DNA of 64,000 bases from Actinernus sp. WN-2022 (GCA_030867875.1 JAOWCC010000553.1:583001-647000), one strand, 5' to 3'; numbered from the stretch's first letter, positions 30,017 to 42,559 are shown. Made by a program: numbers and translations. Notes: generated by a model from the sequence alone, not told the origin.

Positions 30017-32768
30017 AATCAGGAATTGCGGCCGGTAGATGTGAGTGCGTTGTTGCCGCTATTCCAAGAGGAAGCACATTCAGCAGCTATGATCCGTCAT
30101 GCTATTGATGTCACAGGACAAGCAGTAAACTTTCTAAATCCGGGACAAGTTCCAGTTCTAGCTTGTGACCAGCCACTTTATGCCTTAGCCAAGAAAATTC
30201 AGTGGAACTGGCCATCAATTTATGGAGAGAAGAAACTGGTAGTGATGCTTGGTGGTTTCCATACTGAGCTTGCTGCACATAAGGCAATCGGGAGTTGGAT
30301 CGAGAATAGTGGATGGACCAATGCTTTGTTTCACGCTGGCGTGACAACCCCAGGTACAGCCGATTCATTTCTAAAGGCTTCACGTGTCACGTACCAGACA
30401 CGCTCACCAAGTTACGGCTAGTGCTCTGCACATCCTTATGGACAGAGCATATAGCATATACTGTGAAACTGTGCCAGAAGGAATAGAGTCTCTGCTGTTT
30501 AACGACTGGCGCAAGCTAGCAGAATCTCAAAGTCCACAATTCCAATATTGGTCGCTAACACTCAAATTTCAGTTAACTATACTGATATTTGTAAGATCTC
30601 TAAGAGAAGGAAACTTTCAACTCTACAAAGATGCTTGCAAATCATTGGTGCCATGGTTTTTTGCATTAGACAAAACCAATTATGCAAGATGGCTCCCAGT
30701 GCACATTCGTGATTTGGAAGCTCTTGATACTGAGCTTCCAACAGTAGCTGGGGAGTTTCGAAAGGGCCACTTCGTTGTGAAGAAAACGCACCGCATGTTT
30801 TCCTCCATTCCCATTGACCAAGCACACGAACAGAATAATAAGATAGTGAAAGGGGATGGAGGAGCCATCGGTCTCACAGAGAGTTCCACGCAGTTACTGC
30901 GATGGATGGTCGCTGGTCCAGAAATGTCAAGAATCATCAATGATTTTGAGCTGTCACAGGAACTACTACGGCAATCTCAAAATGAACAAGGAAATCTACT
31001 TCAACCGGATTTCCGTCACCATGAGCAAATGAAAGGAACACAGAGCACATTCCAAAATCAAGTTACTGCATTGTGTAGCACATTTGAAGAAATGGGAAAT
31101 CCTTTTTTAGAGCAGAGCGGAGATTTGTTAGTACTAGATAGCCGTGACATAATTGGTCCCCATGTTATTGAAACAGTAAGAACTGTCGAGCAAGTTGGAA
31201 GGGAGAAGTACCAGGAGTTTGTTACAAAGAGGATTCAAGATGGAACAACATCTCTCTTTGATACAATAAAAAGAAACAAGTTACCACTGTTCAGCGAACC
31301 TCCTATCGCTAAAGAGAAATACAAGAACAAGCTCCAAATTGCATCACTAAAGAACAATTGCTCTCTATTTTCAAGACTTTATGTTTCTTGTCAAGTCAGG
31401 GATGGCAACTTGGACGACTTCTTTTGCCATGAGAACCAGAGTGTCCCACCTTCACTATCACAATATGGGAAACTTCGATCTGGCACTAAAGCAGATTTGT
31501 TATCATGTCTTGAGAAGATCTGTCCTGTGCAAGCAGAAAAACCATCTGTCGAGGCTTTGCTACTAGATGGTGCAGTTATTATTAACATGTTAAAGCCTGG
31601 TGCTTCAAAGACATTTGAAGAATACAGTAAATACGTATTTTTACCATATATAAGATCTCAGCTCATCAATGTTCAAAGAGTAGATGTAGTGTGGGATAGA
31701 TATCTTCCCGATAGTCTTAAAGTCACAGCACGGAGCAAGAGAGGGAAAGGTGTTCGTAGACGTGACACTAGAATTCCAGGAAACTGGCCAGCCTTCCTGA
31801 GAATAGACGAAAACAAGAAAGAGCTTTTCCTCTATCTGGCAGACCAAGTAGTAACAATCGGACCCGAGTATGGAGAGGTGATGTCTACTAAAGATGAGTC
31901 AGTTGTACTCAACAGTAGAAGAGAGCACATCGCAGATTTGATGCCATGCAAGCACGAAGAGGCCGATACTAGGCTTATACTGCATGCTGCTGATGCTGCA
32001 AAATGTGGCTACAGTAAAGTAACTGTGCGCACTGTAGATACAGATGTGGTAGTTATTGCAGTAGCTGCATTCCAGCAGACTTCCTTATCAGAGCTTTGGA
32101 TAGCATTTGGGGTCGGCAAACACCTTAGATATATACCAGTGCATGCCATCTCTTGTAGCATTGGGGAAGAAAAGTCACAAGCTCTTCTCGCCTTCCATGC
32201 TTTCACTGGTTGTGATCAAACGTCATTCTTTGCACACAGAGGCAAGAAAACAGCCTGGGAAGCGTGGAATACGTTTAAAGAAATCACAGCAGTTTTCAAG
32301 AATTTGAGTAGCGCTCCGACATTGTCAGCTGTTTGTGACATGATGCCTATCCTGGAGCGATACGTTGTAGTCATGTACGACCGTACAAGCACTTGTACAA
32401 GTGTTAATGATGCACGGAAAGACCTGTTTACAAGAAAGGGACGAGAGTTAGAGGCCATTCCCCCAACAGGCGACGCCCTACTTCAGCACGCAAAAAGATC
32501 AATGTACCAGGCTGGCCACTGCTGGGGCAATTCCTTGGTTCCATCTTATCAGCTCCCGTGCCCAAGTGAGTGGGGGTGGACAAGAAGTGGTAATCAACCA
32601 TGGGAGTCCTTATGGATGACAGTTCCCCAGGCTTCACAAATCTGTCAAGAACTATTAAAGTGCGGGTGCAAAAGCGACAAAGGCTGCACCGGACGGTGTA
32701 AATGTGTTCGCGCTGAACTGCCATGCACAGCACTGTGTAATTGTAGTGGTCTTTGTGAGCGGGAATGA
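30017..32768 (+). pseudogene. Academ-like transposase gene, 3' part with nuclease region
   Basis: Continues the gene broken by the LINE. The first part (to 30421) and the 794-aa ORF from 30384 are in different frames; a small indel near 30385-30400 explains the switch, because SRTRHAHQVTASAL follows naturally from DSFLKAS. Motifs include HEEADTR (about residue 523 of the 794-aa ORF), RTVDTDVVVIAV (about 550) and FHAFTGCDQTSFF (about 600), an acidic pattern consistent with an XPG/FEN1- or PIN-like nuclease. A C-terminal Cys cluster (CGCKSDKGCTGRCKC, then CTALCNCSGLC) resembles a CXC zinc region. Such a nuclease would cut the transposon ends. This copy is inactive: one nonsense codon, one frameshift and a LINE insertion. 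Confidence 0.8.
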
Positions 32769-33306
32769 GAAACGGAAGTTACTACTGATGATTATTTAGA
32801 CACATGTGCAAGTATGTCACGTGAGTCATATTAAACTCAAACCAGTTAGGAATGTTGCTTTCAACGTACTTCACACCTAATATGAGTAGTCTATATTTAT
32901 TAAATATATTTAGTAAATACAATGAAATGACTTAATTGATTATGCTAGAGTTTAAACCGATTCTATATCTTTCACATAATTGGTCACGTGACGTGTCATG
33001 TGACTATGCACTTGATCTATTAACGATACTGTATGTAATGCTTTTCAAGCAATTGCTTCTTGAAATTATTTTTTTAGGTTTACTGTCCAAACTATGATCA
33101 ATTTTAATGAATTTTTCACCCAGCCTCGTTTTCATGTTGAATGTCAGTAGAGCGCCCTTAAATGCGCTGTAAACAGAATTATGGGATTGATCCCAAGTGG
33201 GCCCATAGCCAATATTGTTAAATAGTTCATTCCCTATCTTTGTGCAAAATTTGGTGCTTTTACCATAAATCCCACAATCTTTTCACCAATCTGCCGGACT
33301 ATAACA

Positions 33307-33590
33307 GTGTATGTTAGTTGAAGCTCTCTTGGATCTCATTACATGTATTAAACGAAAGCTTGCCGAAAATAACTTTGTTTCTGCATGAATACGGGTATCG
33401 CTGGTGTTTCAACTTGGTAATAGAATTAAGTTACTAACTTGGTGTTCAAGATTGTTTATATTTAAAAGGTGAGTTTCACTTATTCACCTATATTACAGAG
33501 TGGATACAAGTTAGATTTGGCTAAATTATTTCCCTCAGTCTTTAATTCTAAATTGTGCCAGCTTTTCCTCAACCCCGTTCTCACACAAAA
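33307..33590 (+). repeat. local direct duplication, copy 1
   Basis: CAGTGTATGTTAGTTGAAGCTC through ACTTGGTGTTCAAGATTG to CCTCAGTCTTTAATTC recurs at 34968-35276 with small indels. Copy 1 starts exactly at the right end of the Academ-like element. Confidence 0.75.
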
Positions 33591-34967
33591 AAAATTGTGG
33601 ACAAAATCATATATTCCATTCACTTGAACACTTTATGTGTTCTAAAATACGCTATCATGAGTGCAGCAAGAGGGATGGAGCTATGCATGTGAAATGATTA
33701 TTTGGATCAATTTACTGACAACTTGAGTTTCACATAAGTGACCGAACAAATCTTGCACTGAGTTCTATACTTCAGATAGTGACATGGGCCGTATGTCTGT
33801 CTGGCAATATAGAATTGCAAAACAAGAAAGTCCCCATTTAGATTGGGAGGGTTTTTAGGGAATGGCTTCTCAGAACCGAGAGCGCTATTTTCTCATGTTG
33901 AACGCAAATAGTTATTTTGGCTTCGTGCGTGTTTGATAAACGATATAACATACATTACAGAACACATTTAACAGTTCATTCACCATTGACTGGTGTATGT
34001 GGTTCGAGTCTGGGGCTTTTGATTTGTTGAAAAAAAAACATTCTCCAAGAAACAGTTGTAATTATTCTTGTCAACGAAAGGTTATCATCTAATATAGTAC
34101 AATTTTCGCTTGTGCTGTTTCTTTGTTAATCTCGGTCGAGAATGATACATACATGTACATGTATATATACAATGTAATATATTGTTTCCTCATTTTTTCA
34201 TACAAAACTTTATCGGTTCAAACGATGAGGCATCATCACTTTACTTTGTGGAAGAATGATCAAAAGATATGTGATGTGTCCATATTGACTGAGTATGTAG
34301 AGCATATACAATGTATGAGTATGGCTACTGTTTTATTAATCACTTCAATAATATGAGCACCACTTGGCGAAACACAAAATTACGACAATTACAAGGATCA
34401 ATAACGGTTCATACACGCGAGAGATCATGACTGATTCGACTTAGCTTGTGTCCACAAGTTCCTTGGTCGCTATTACAATGCATTCAGTCTCAATCCTAAC
34501 CTCACGGTTCCTAAAGGAAAATTACACGAAAAGTTAAGCTTAAACATAGTTCTAATATTGCTCTAATATGAATTGTACTCACGAAAAGCGTTGAGATCCT
34601 AGGTCTAAAAACAAACGGGGAAAACGCTTCCAACACGCTACACGGCCTCGTGTCTCCCCAGAATCCTGTCTCTCAATCGAAAACTAATCGATAATTTATC
34701 GTTACGAAAATACGCCGACGCAGCGGCGAAGGAGGAATAAAACAACAAAGCTAAACATTTGTCCTCAACAATGAGAACCTAAGAAAATAAGTTTTCCCTT
34801 AGATAGTATTAAAATGACACGTATAAAACTGATGGTATCAACTGACAGGTCTGTATGAGTTTGAAATGTGAGTTCATCCCGTAAATTTACTCTGATCACG
34901 TGAAGCCATGTGCTTTCCGTAGCACACATTTCTCTGCTTTTATATGACATTTATTGATATAAACTAA
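33591..34967. other. no gene seen
   Basis: About 1.4 kb between two duplicated segments. Only short unsupported ORFs. Confidence 0.5.
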
Positions 34968-35276
34968 CAGTGTATGTTAATTGAAGCTCTCTTGGATCTC
35001 ATTGTTAATGAAAGCTTCCCGAAAATAACTTTGTGTCTGAACCCGGGTATCGCTGGTGTCTCAGTTTGGTATAATATAACTGACAAATGTATTCTATAAT
35101 TTGTTTTAGACATTGACTTGGTCAGAACTCGCTGCACCCAAATCATATACACTTCGTTACTACTTGGTGTTCAAGATTGTTTATAAAGGTGAGTTTCACA
35201 TAATTATTCACTTATATTACAGATTCGATCGTGACAAGATAGATTTGGTGGATTCTTTCCCTGGCAGTCTTTAATC
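34968..35276 (+). repeat. local direct duplication, copy 2
   Basis: Second copy of the segment at 33307. Its continuation (AAATTGTGC, then CCAGCCTTTCC) resumes after the palindromic element at 35680, so that element inserted later. Confidence 0.75.
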
Positions 35277-35280
35277 TTAA

Positions 35281-35675
35281 CGGGAACCTCGGTTGAAAAA
35301 CAATGTTTGCTCTCAAGTGTTTGTTATGGATGCCTGAGTCTGTTTCTGTGTCTCCAGTAAATTGTACACTAGATGTCATTTATGCACCGATTTTCCTGTC
35401 GATAAAACTCATTTGAATTTCCTGCGCGCCGCCATCTTGGATATCATGACGTCACAGTGTTGCCCTATTGTCGCATAACAAAAGAGCTATTGTTTTCTGA
35501 CAATAAGGCAACACTGTGACGTCATAAAATTCAAGATGGTGGCGCGCAGGAAATTCAAATGAGTTTTATCGACAGGAAAATTGTTGCATAAATGACATCT
35601 AGTGTACAATTTACTGGAGACAAACACAGAAACAGACACTTGAGAGCAAACATTGTTTTTCAGCCGAGGTTCCCT
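35281..35675. mobile_element. 395-bp palindromic TTAA-flanked MITE
   Basis: Almost the whole element is one inverted repeat, from CGGGAACCTCGGTTGAAAAA at the left to its near-complement at the right, centred near 35478. TTAA flanks both ends (35277-35280, 35676-35679). Each arm contains TGACGTCA and a GCGCGC stretch. TTAA insertion suggests a piggyBac-related origin. Confidence 0.9.
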
Positions 35676-35679
35676 TTAA

Positions 35680-36578
35680 ATTGTGCGGCCAGCCTTTCCC
35701 CAACATCATATTGCAATTGGCTGGTGCTAGTCGCCATTCACGTATATCTTGAACAGGGTTCAGTCCCATCCACACATTTGCATGAAACTGAATATCCCTG
35801 ACCTTTTTTTCTGACTTTTCATTGGCCAAGAAGAACTTTTCACTAACCCGTCCAGCACAGTTGCTCGTATTTTTTCAAAATATACAATTGCTATTTTGAG
35901 ATCAGAAATATTGAACGAAAAAGCTCAAAACAGCCCAAAGAAGTAACAATGTGAAGCCTGGAAATAAAAATTCCCTCACTGTACTTTTCAAGGACGTTTT
36001 ATTGAAATTTGAGATTTCCCTGACAAATGCCTTGAAAAGAAAAATGTTTTTCCCTGACTTTTCATTGGCTTGTTCAAAGAAAACATTGAAAGTTCGAGGG
36101 TTCAGTTGTTTTTAACTCTTCTCGCTCAGTTTCGGTAAGTGCTTTTTGTGCTAATTATTTACTGATTTGAATCAGTAAAAATATTGACTGTATTAGGCCT
36201 TCACACGTCACAAAGTTACAAACAACATTACTGAACAGACTCATCAATCAATTGCTGTGAAGGAACTGCTATAAAACAGCAGTTAGTACAATGTATATTG
36301 TATTAGATCTATTATGTTAAAACAGGATGAATACAGTCGATTAACAGCAATGATGCCTGGGATACTTTATAATAACTCTTAGCTTGTTCCAATTTTTGCA
36401 GGTGTATATGACACACTCGATGCTGTACACTGATTATCAACTACACTTTTTGCAGTTGGTCGTAATGCAAATGATCGATCGTAGTATTGAATTGAAAGAG
36501 AATGTTACAATGTAGGTGTTTAGCGAAATTCAATGTGAAATGTGAAAAAGGGTAATTTTCTTATTATTTTTATTTCAG
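35680..36578. other. upstream region of the death-domain gene
   Basis: No ORF of note. TTTTCCCTGACTTTTCATTGGC-like sequence occurs twice (about 35800 and 36050). A pyrimidine tract and CAG directly precede the ATG at 36580, suggesting an intron in the 5' untranslated region. Confidence 0.4.
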
Positions 36579-36579
36579 T

Positions 36580-38928
36580 ATGGAAAGAAAAAAGACTGAT
36601 ACCCAACCATTAGGCAAAGAAAGCAGCGATGGTAAGACATTCATTGATGTGTTTATTGTCATGCTTCAGACTATATGGTCCTTTCTAAAAAGACCCTATT
36701 GCGTCCGTGTAGGGAAAGGGAGAGTTATATATCGGGCATCCAAATGTGTTAGGATTTTGTTACTCTGTACATGCATCAGTGTAGAACTCTACGGCTTGTA
36801 TATTTTTTCTTGCTCATTCTCTTCCTTTTTATATTTTCACTACATTTCCTCCTATCTAATAGTTTGAATTACCACTCACAGCACTATAGTTTAATGGTTA
36901 TTTGTATTCAGCAGTTGATGGCGACCTCAGGTGGCGAGAAGGTGAGCCCACGGACGACCAACTCCAGGATTTGGCTGCCTACTTGCCTGACTGGAAACGT
37001 GTGGGCTCAAAACTTGGGGTTGACCGCAACAGAATCAGACTGATTGATCAAGATCATATCAATTACAGTAATATCCAGGAAAAAGCAAATGAAATGTTAT
37101 GTTTCTGGAAAGAGTCTGGGCCAAATCGATCGTACAAAGTTCTTGGTGAAGCGCTACTAGAACTAGAGAAATACAAGCTTGCTGAGCAGTTCTGTTGGGG
37201 TAAGTAAAATATACTGTCTTGTTGTACAGCTGAATAACATTAGACAACCAACAGTCATAAATTACTTTAACTTTATGAGAAAAAGGTTTCAGGATTTAAT
37301 CCGTACAACATAAATAAAATATATAGTAAACAACTTTATTTACATATTGTAGTTTTCTAGCTGACCGTAGGGTCTACTAATCAGGGACACGGATTCCTCG
37401 GTTGTAGCAAAACTGGGAACTTCATCAGATTGTCATAAATACATAATCGCAACTTTAATTCGATCGAATATGGTTCAACTTGCCTTGCCATTTCTTGTGT
37501 ATATTTTAATCTGCAGTCTTTAAATCACTCCAGAATTCTTCCGTTTTTATTCCCCCATTAACTAACAATAATTCCAAGGAACCTCTTTCCTTTAATCGCT
37601 AGAGCAAGAAAGGTTTTCTGGCGAAACTATACTTGCACGAGTAGGTCTGAGGTCCGCCATCTTGGATATTCATTAACTAGTGCCAATCTCCCACGTGTAA
37701 AATTGCGAAGAATGCCTGGTTGTTTAGATGCCTGCTTTGACAAGCGCTGTGAATCAGCATGTTTTGGAAGGTAAATAAGCTTAATCACGTTTAAATATTC
37801 ACGAAATTCTAATATATTAGGTCTAAGGTAGTTCTTAGAAGAGTTTTTGCTTTAATTATTTCCAGTTGCGTGTTTTTTCAATGATTATGCTTAAATTGCT
37901 ACAGTTGTGTATATTACACAATCGGATGCGATTTGAACCTGAGTGTAATATATGCACCGTCGCATAATAAAAGCTTCATACAGGTTCATGATATGTAAAT
38001 ATATGTTAATGTTGGGTCTCCTTTCTAGGTGTTCTGAGGTGTCGTTCTGAGGTGGCTAAGTGATTCACCTAGTCACCTCGGAACAACTATATGTAACCAA
38101 CACTTATTTCACCTCATAAAATTTACTGTACCATTTTAAGAAACATGAATTTAAAGTCGGCATGTTTTCCATTTTGCTTTTCAGCAGGTCAAGGTAGTCA
38201 TGAAGATAGAGGTGAACTAAGTGGAGGAATTCTGGACATTGAACAAGGTAAGAACAAAAATTTACCAAAAGTATTTTAACTGTAATACGCAAGGTTGGAG
38301 GGTAGGCCATTCCAGCTGCTGAGCATCCATCAATCAACCATGGTCGAGTGAGCAACTGAACGTCATCCATATCCTGATTGACAGATCAATCAACTGTGGT
38401 TCACCATAGTCAGCCGATTGATTGATTGTCATCCCATTCTACGGTTCATGCAACCAGGGACCAAGGACAACAGCGACCGACTGCGATTGTCTGAGGATGA
38501 CTGTGATCAACAGCAATCGTCATAACACTGTTTCGTTAATTGCTGGTTAATGCTCATTTGAGAATGACATACTGTAACTCATAACATGAACATTTGAGAA
38601 CAGCACAATTCAGAACATGAACATTATTTTGAGAATGATGCTGTTACCGGGATTGATTAGCTTTCCTCTCGAGTAAATTTCCCCTCCCTCCCTCCCCTTT
38701 TCTCTTGTCCACTTATGTGTGACCCAGTGTACTGGGCTGGTTGGTTGCCTGGCAACCAAGCTCTCAAACACTGACCCTAACTTACAGCCTGGTCACTGAA
38801 TCTCCAATACACTTCAACAGGAGCAGGACATTTAATATTATGTTATAGATTATTTCTTATCGTGTGATTGTGACTGAAATACATTTACAGATGTCCCTTG
38901 GGTCAAAGCCATCCATAAGTGTATATAA
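36580..38928 (+). CDS. death-domain protein, four exons
   Basis: The model joins exons 36580-36631, 36912-37199, 38185-38247 and 38891-38928. Every junction is phase 1 with canonical GT/AG (GGTAAGA, GGTAAGT and GGTAAGA donors; TTCAG, TTCAG and TACAG acceptors). The total is 441 nt, 146 aa plus stop. Exon 2 encodes a nearly whole death domain: QLQDLAAYLPDWKRVGSKLG, IRLIDQDH, EKANEMLCFWKES and YKVLGEALLELEKYKLAEQF match the six-helix pattern, including the Trp after the first helices. Death domains mediate homotypic assembly in apoptosis and innate immune signalling. The short N-terminus (MERKKTDTQPLG) and acidic tail have no other domain. Exon 4 (VPWVKAIHKCI) is the least certain; the gene may instead continue downstream. 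This is the only clear host gene here. Confidence 0.72.
37200..37570. other. intron 2 of the death-domain gene, 5' part
   Basis: No coding or repeat feature before the dispersed element begins at about 37571. Confidence 0.4.
37571..38027 (-). mobile_element. dispersed inverted-repeat element, copy 2 (partial)
   Basis: Opposite-strand copy of bases about 3110-3555, inserted in intron 2 of the death-domain gene. It lacks the ACACCCGTAGATAAGC termini, so it is incomplete. Confidence 0.8.
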
Positions 38929-39716
38929 TTTTATTAGCACTAGTCCACAGAAAGGTATCTATAGTGTGTGTATAGATATATTTTTGGACTCCAGCAATCT
39001 TTTTGAGATTGACCACAACAGGTTTGTTATTTTAACTACCATCTGATAATTTTATCTGGAAATTATCTCAGGTATTTTATATTCAATGGTAAACATTGGT
39101 GATATTAATAGAGGTTTAATAGTAGTTGGCTAAACATTTAATATGGCTGTGTATTTTTACCAGTCATTCATATACATGTATTGGTGACCGGCCATATCAT
39201 ACATAATATTATATTATATATAATTAGATAAGTATACATATACATATAGGTACATACATATACACTCGTTTGCAGAAACGTTGTGGTACACAAATAATTA
39301 TATATATGATTATATCTAATTTATTCAGACATATCTAATGAGATGCAGGTGGTAGTGTTGTCTAAAAATGGTGCAATGCACTGAGACCTCGTAGCAAATG
39401 CATATAACAAACTCTCAAAACTCTCTTGAACCCTGCATAATAGATAAAAAGCTGGAAAGAGCAGCTACGGGGTACACAGAATCTTATATTTTCCTGTGGT
39501 GGAAGATGTCTGCATTTCGACAAGCTGTGGAAAGTATCTTGCAAGATATAAAACCCACCAAGAATTTGGATACTTTGGAGAAAGAAACCTCAAATACTGG
39601 ATTAGAGAAACAGCTTGGCGATGCATACCACATGGCATTAAATGGGTGTGCTTTATTGGGTTGACACAAATAACTGGGTTAAGCAATTGCAGAAGAGCGA
39701 CAACAGGCTTTCTGTT
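38929..39716. other. no supported gene
   Basis: Overlapping ORFs of 60-90 aa occur at 39362-39738 on both strands. None shows a domain or splice sites consistent with the upstream gene. Confidence 0.4.
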
Positions 39717-39886
39717 TGGGAAACCATGCTATATTTGAATGAAGAAAGAATGGGGCGAGGACAAAAGGGAAGTAGGGGGAGGTGAGGAGAAGGGAAAAAG
39801 AGGAGGGTTCCCTTCTCCCCTCCCCCCTAGTTCCCTTTTTGTCCTCACTCCATGCTTCCCTCGTTCAAATGTAGCATGGTTTCCCA
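39717..39886. mobile_element. 170-bp foldback element
   Basis: Arms of about 75-80 bp, from GGGAAACCATGCTA inward through GGACAAAAGGGAA to their near-complement. The arms are purine-rich (GGGGGAGGTGAGGAGAAGGG). Confidence 0.8.
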
Positions 39887-40252
39887 TATAGAATATTTTT
39901 TATGCCTGCATTTCAGGCTGCAACAAGATTAATGCGCAGCTAAAGAATCAAAACTAAGCAAGCCTTTAGCATGTATAGTCCATTAAAAATTCCTTCTGAA
40001 GCTAATTGTAGAAGGCAAATGTTCAACTGATATTTCCTCTTAATTTTAAGGGCCTCACAAATCAGAGAAAGAAGAAGAAATAAATGAGACAATAGCAAAT
40101 TTTGTCAATTACACGGCACTGCCTTAATAACCAGCCATATAAATACTGTATTCACTCGAGGATAAGCCGCACTTGCAGATAAGCCGCACTTGCAGATAAG
40201 CCGCACCCCGAGTTTACAAGCTTGAGTTTAGGAAAAAAAGGTTTTGGAAGAA

Positions 40253-40735
40253 TATCAAACAATACAATACATTTTACTTAAACACGATAAAAGATTAAAG
40301 CATTGCCGCTTGTGGAGTCGTGTATAATACTAAAATAAACTAGTTAACTATATACAAATTTCACATTAAAATGCTGACTATATATAATGTTGTTAAAAAC
40401 TAACTATTTTGAATTACACTGATACATGTATATTGGTAAAAATCAAAATTTGTTATGACCATATCATTGTTATTAATCATCTATTTTTAAAACTAATAAT
40501 TCAGTAATATATATATAATAATCGTTCTTGTGAGAGGCAGTTTGCGGTGATTCAGCTCCAAAATCTAAATTATGCAGGGCCTGTGATTTACTAGCCTCCT
40601 CCACAGCCGTGTCCAGTGTTCAGAGGTGGAAGGGGGACTGAACACTGGACACGACTGTGGAGGAGGCTAGTGATTTACTAGCCATACTGATTACTGGTAA
40701 AGTTCTTTACATTTGAGGTCGAGACTTTCAAACTG
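40253..40735 (-). mobile_element. 3' fragment of a LINE, same family as 61706-62911
   Basis: Shares GATAAAAGATTAAAGC, TTGCCGCTTGTGG, GTCGTGTATAATACTAAAAT and GCAGGGCCTGTGATTTAC with the 3' end of the LINE at 61706. It is truncated near GTAAAGTTCTTTACATT. An 87-bp hairpin insertion lies inside. Confidence 0.85.
40591..40670. mobile_element. 80-bp hairpin insertion with 14-bp duplication
   Basis: A near-perfect hairpin (arms CTAGCCTCCTCCACAG and its complement, loop AGGTGGAAGGGGGA). The target GTGATTTACTAGCC is present on both sides (40583-40596, 40670-40683) but once in the related LINE at 61920-61970. Confidence 0.8.
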
Positions 40736-42285
40736 GAGAAAACTCGAAAGTTGGATCTGTAATTTCAGCTCTGAAATAGTATAAACTTCATGTCAACATA
40801 CTTAGATGCATGATCTATCTTTCCATAGTATTTGTTTACCAATATTTTTTCATTCGGGTCACTTTATAGATCGAATTTTGCATATCAACCAAACCAACAA
40901 TGTGCTCACGTTCGTCCGTAGCTTAGTAACCAGGCATCTGTTGGAAGAGAGAAAACTGGACACTAGAAGTTTTGTAGACAACATGGAGTAGTTTGCTTTT
41001 TTCATTAGCTGTCCATTCATACATGTATCATGTCTAAAAGGATATCTGGAGAGGTGGAAGATCAGTTAGACCAAGAGACCATCACTTATGGTCTCTTGGT
41101 TAGACTAATTTGCTGTGAAAGTTGTTAACAGTGACGACACAGTGGGCCATTTACCGCGCAAATATAACTTGGTATTTTCTTGATCGTGGAGGAATTATAA
41201 CCATCGAAGTAACAGGCCGACAACAACACTGCAACAAGCTTTGTGGTGGAATGTGTGGTGACATTTAGTTGCTCCAGAAAAGCAAATATAAACCATGTTA
41301 AAGATCTTTTGACAAAGAAGGTTTAATGGCAAGAATATAACTTACATCAAAAGGGCTCTTCTATTCTCTTTCACTACGTTCAGCCGAATAGAAAACATTT
41401 CCCATATAAAACACAAACACGACTGGAGGGAGCCGACCAGTGACTATATAGTCAATTACAATAGCTGCTATTAATAATACATAGACACCCAGCTGAGCAA
41501 ACGCTCAAGGATCTAAGCTCGATTATTTCGATACAGAGTTCTCAAAATTTAACTTCGTTAGATATTATAACCATAGCCCAGTACAATTACGGTACAGTGC
41601 CAAGCTAGTTTTTAGATGGTAAATTGCCGGATACGAAAAACCGGGATAAAAACCTCCCAGTTGAGGAAAAACCCGGAAACGTATTATCCAAACCAGTGCA
41701 AATTCACCTCTACCTCTGGAGTCAAAAGGTAAAAATATCCTATTGATATACTTTTAAAGAACAACATTACAAATAGGAAAAAAGAACCCCGAGCAAAAAC
41801 TGAGAGAAGCTGGTTGGCGTCAAGTGGTGAGACCAATTAAGGAGTGGTTTATATGTCCTAGAGGTGACAATACCCAACATACCAGCGAAATTGTGTCACC
41901 CATGGGAAATACATTATTGAGAGCCACAAAACTTGCAATTATCAGTGCTTAGTTTCTTTTGGTTTTGTTGTGGTGTTTAGTAGTATACCTTAACTCACTT
42001 GAGCTAATAAAAAATATTTCTTTGAAAATTTTAATTTATGTAAAATTACGGAACCTCTTGTACGGATGTTCTCGCAGATAAGCTGCACCCCCGATGGTGT
42101 GGCTTATCCGTGAGTGAATATGGTAACTCTATTTTGCATTAAAAAAATATGTTCATAGGTATTTAATATAAAGTGTATGTAAAATGCATAATTATGATCT
42201 CTGGGCTCTAAATATACGGCTCATGCTTTCCCATACCATTTAAAAAATAAACCTGCGAATAACTACTAAAGGTTAATAACTAGAA

Positions 42286-42559
42286 CTAATTTAGTATTTT
42301 AAGTAGTTTGTAAGTCAAAGTGATTCGGTGATTCATTGTTTATACTGTACCAGTCATAGAACTGCTCTCTGGCTTATTTAATTCTAGAGCTTATCAGCTA
42401 ATAATACAGAATTATCCACTCACTAATTTAGTATTTTAAGTACTTTGTAAGTCAAAGTGATTCGGTGATTCATTGTTTATACTGCACCAGTCAGAGAACT
42501 GCTCTCTGGCTTATTTAATTCTAGAGCTTATCAGCTAATAATACAGAATTATCCACTCA
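42286..42559 (+). repeat. tandem duplication, 2 x 137 bp
   Basis: Two adjacent copies from CTAATTTAGTATTTTAAGTA to TTATCCACTCA differ at only a few positions. Probably recent. Confidence 0.95.

Larger units (their letters stand above)
22451..33304 (+). mobile_element. 10.9-kb Academ-like TIR transposon with nested LINE
   Basis: TATAGTCCGGCAGATTGGTG at 22451 begins an inverted repeat of about 190 bp. Its partner occupies about 33115-33304, sharing GATTGTGGGATTTATGGT, CAATATTGGCTATGGGCCCA and GAAAACGAGGCTG. The transposase-like gene inside has an XPG/PIN-type nuclease region, the hallmark of Academ elements, but superfamily assignment is tentative and no clear target duplication is visible. 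Without the 4.7-kb LINE it would be about 6.1 kb. Confidence 0.75.
40147..42122. mobile_element. about 2-kb inverted-repeat element with nested insertions
   Basis: Ends are TATTCACTCGAGGATAAGCC at the left and, on the complement, TATTCACTCACGGATAAGCC at the right, each followed by GCAC or ACAC. The left end repeats GATAAGCCGCAC three times. A truncated LINE (about 40253-40735) lies inside. The rest has no transposase. Confidence 0.65.

Noticed and set aside
39362..39738. Five overlapping ORFs of 60-88 aa
   Set aside because: Both strands and several frames are open together with no domain and no compatible splice sites.
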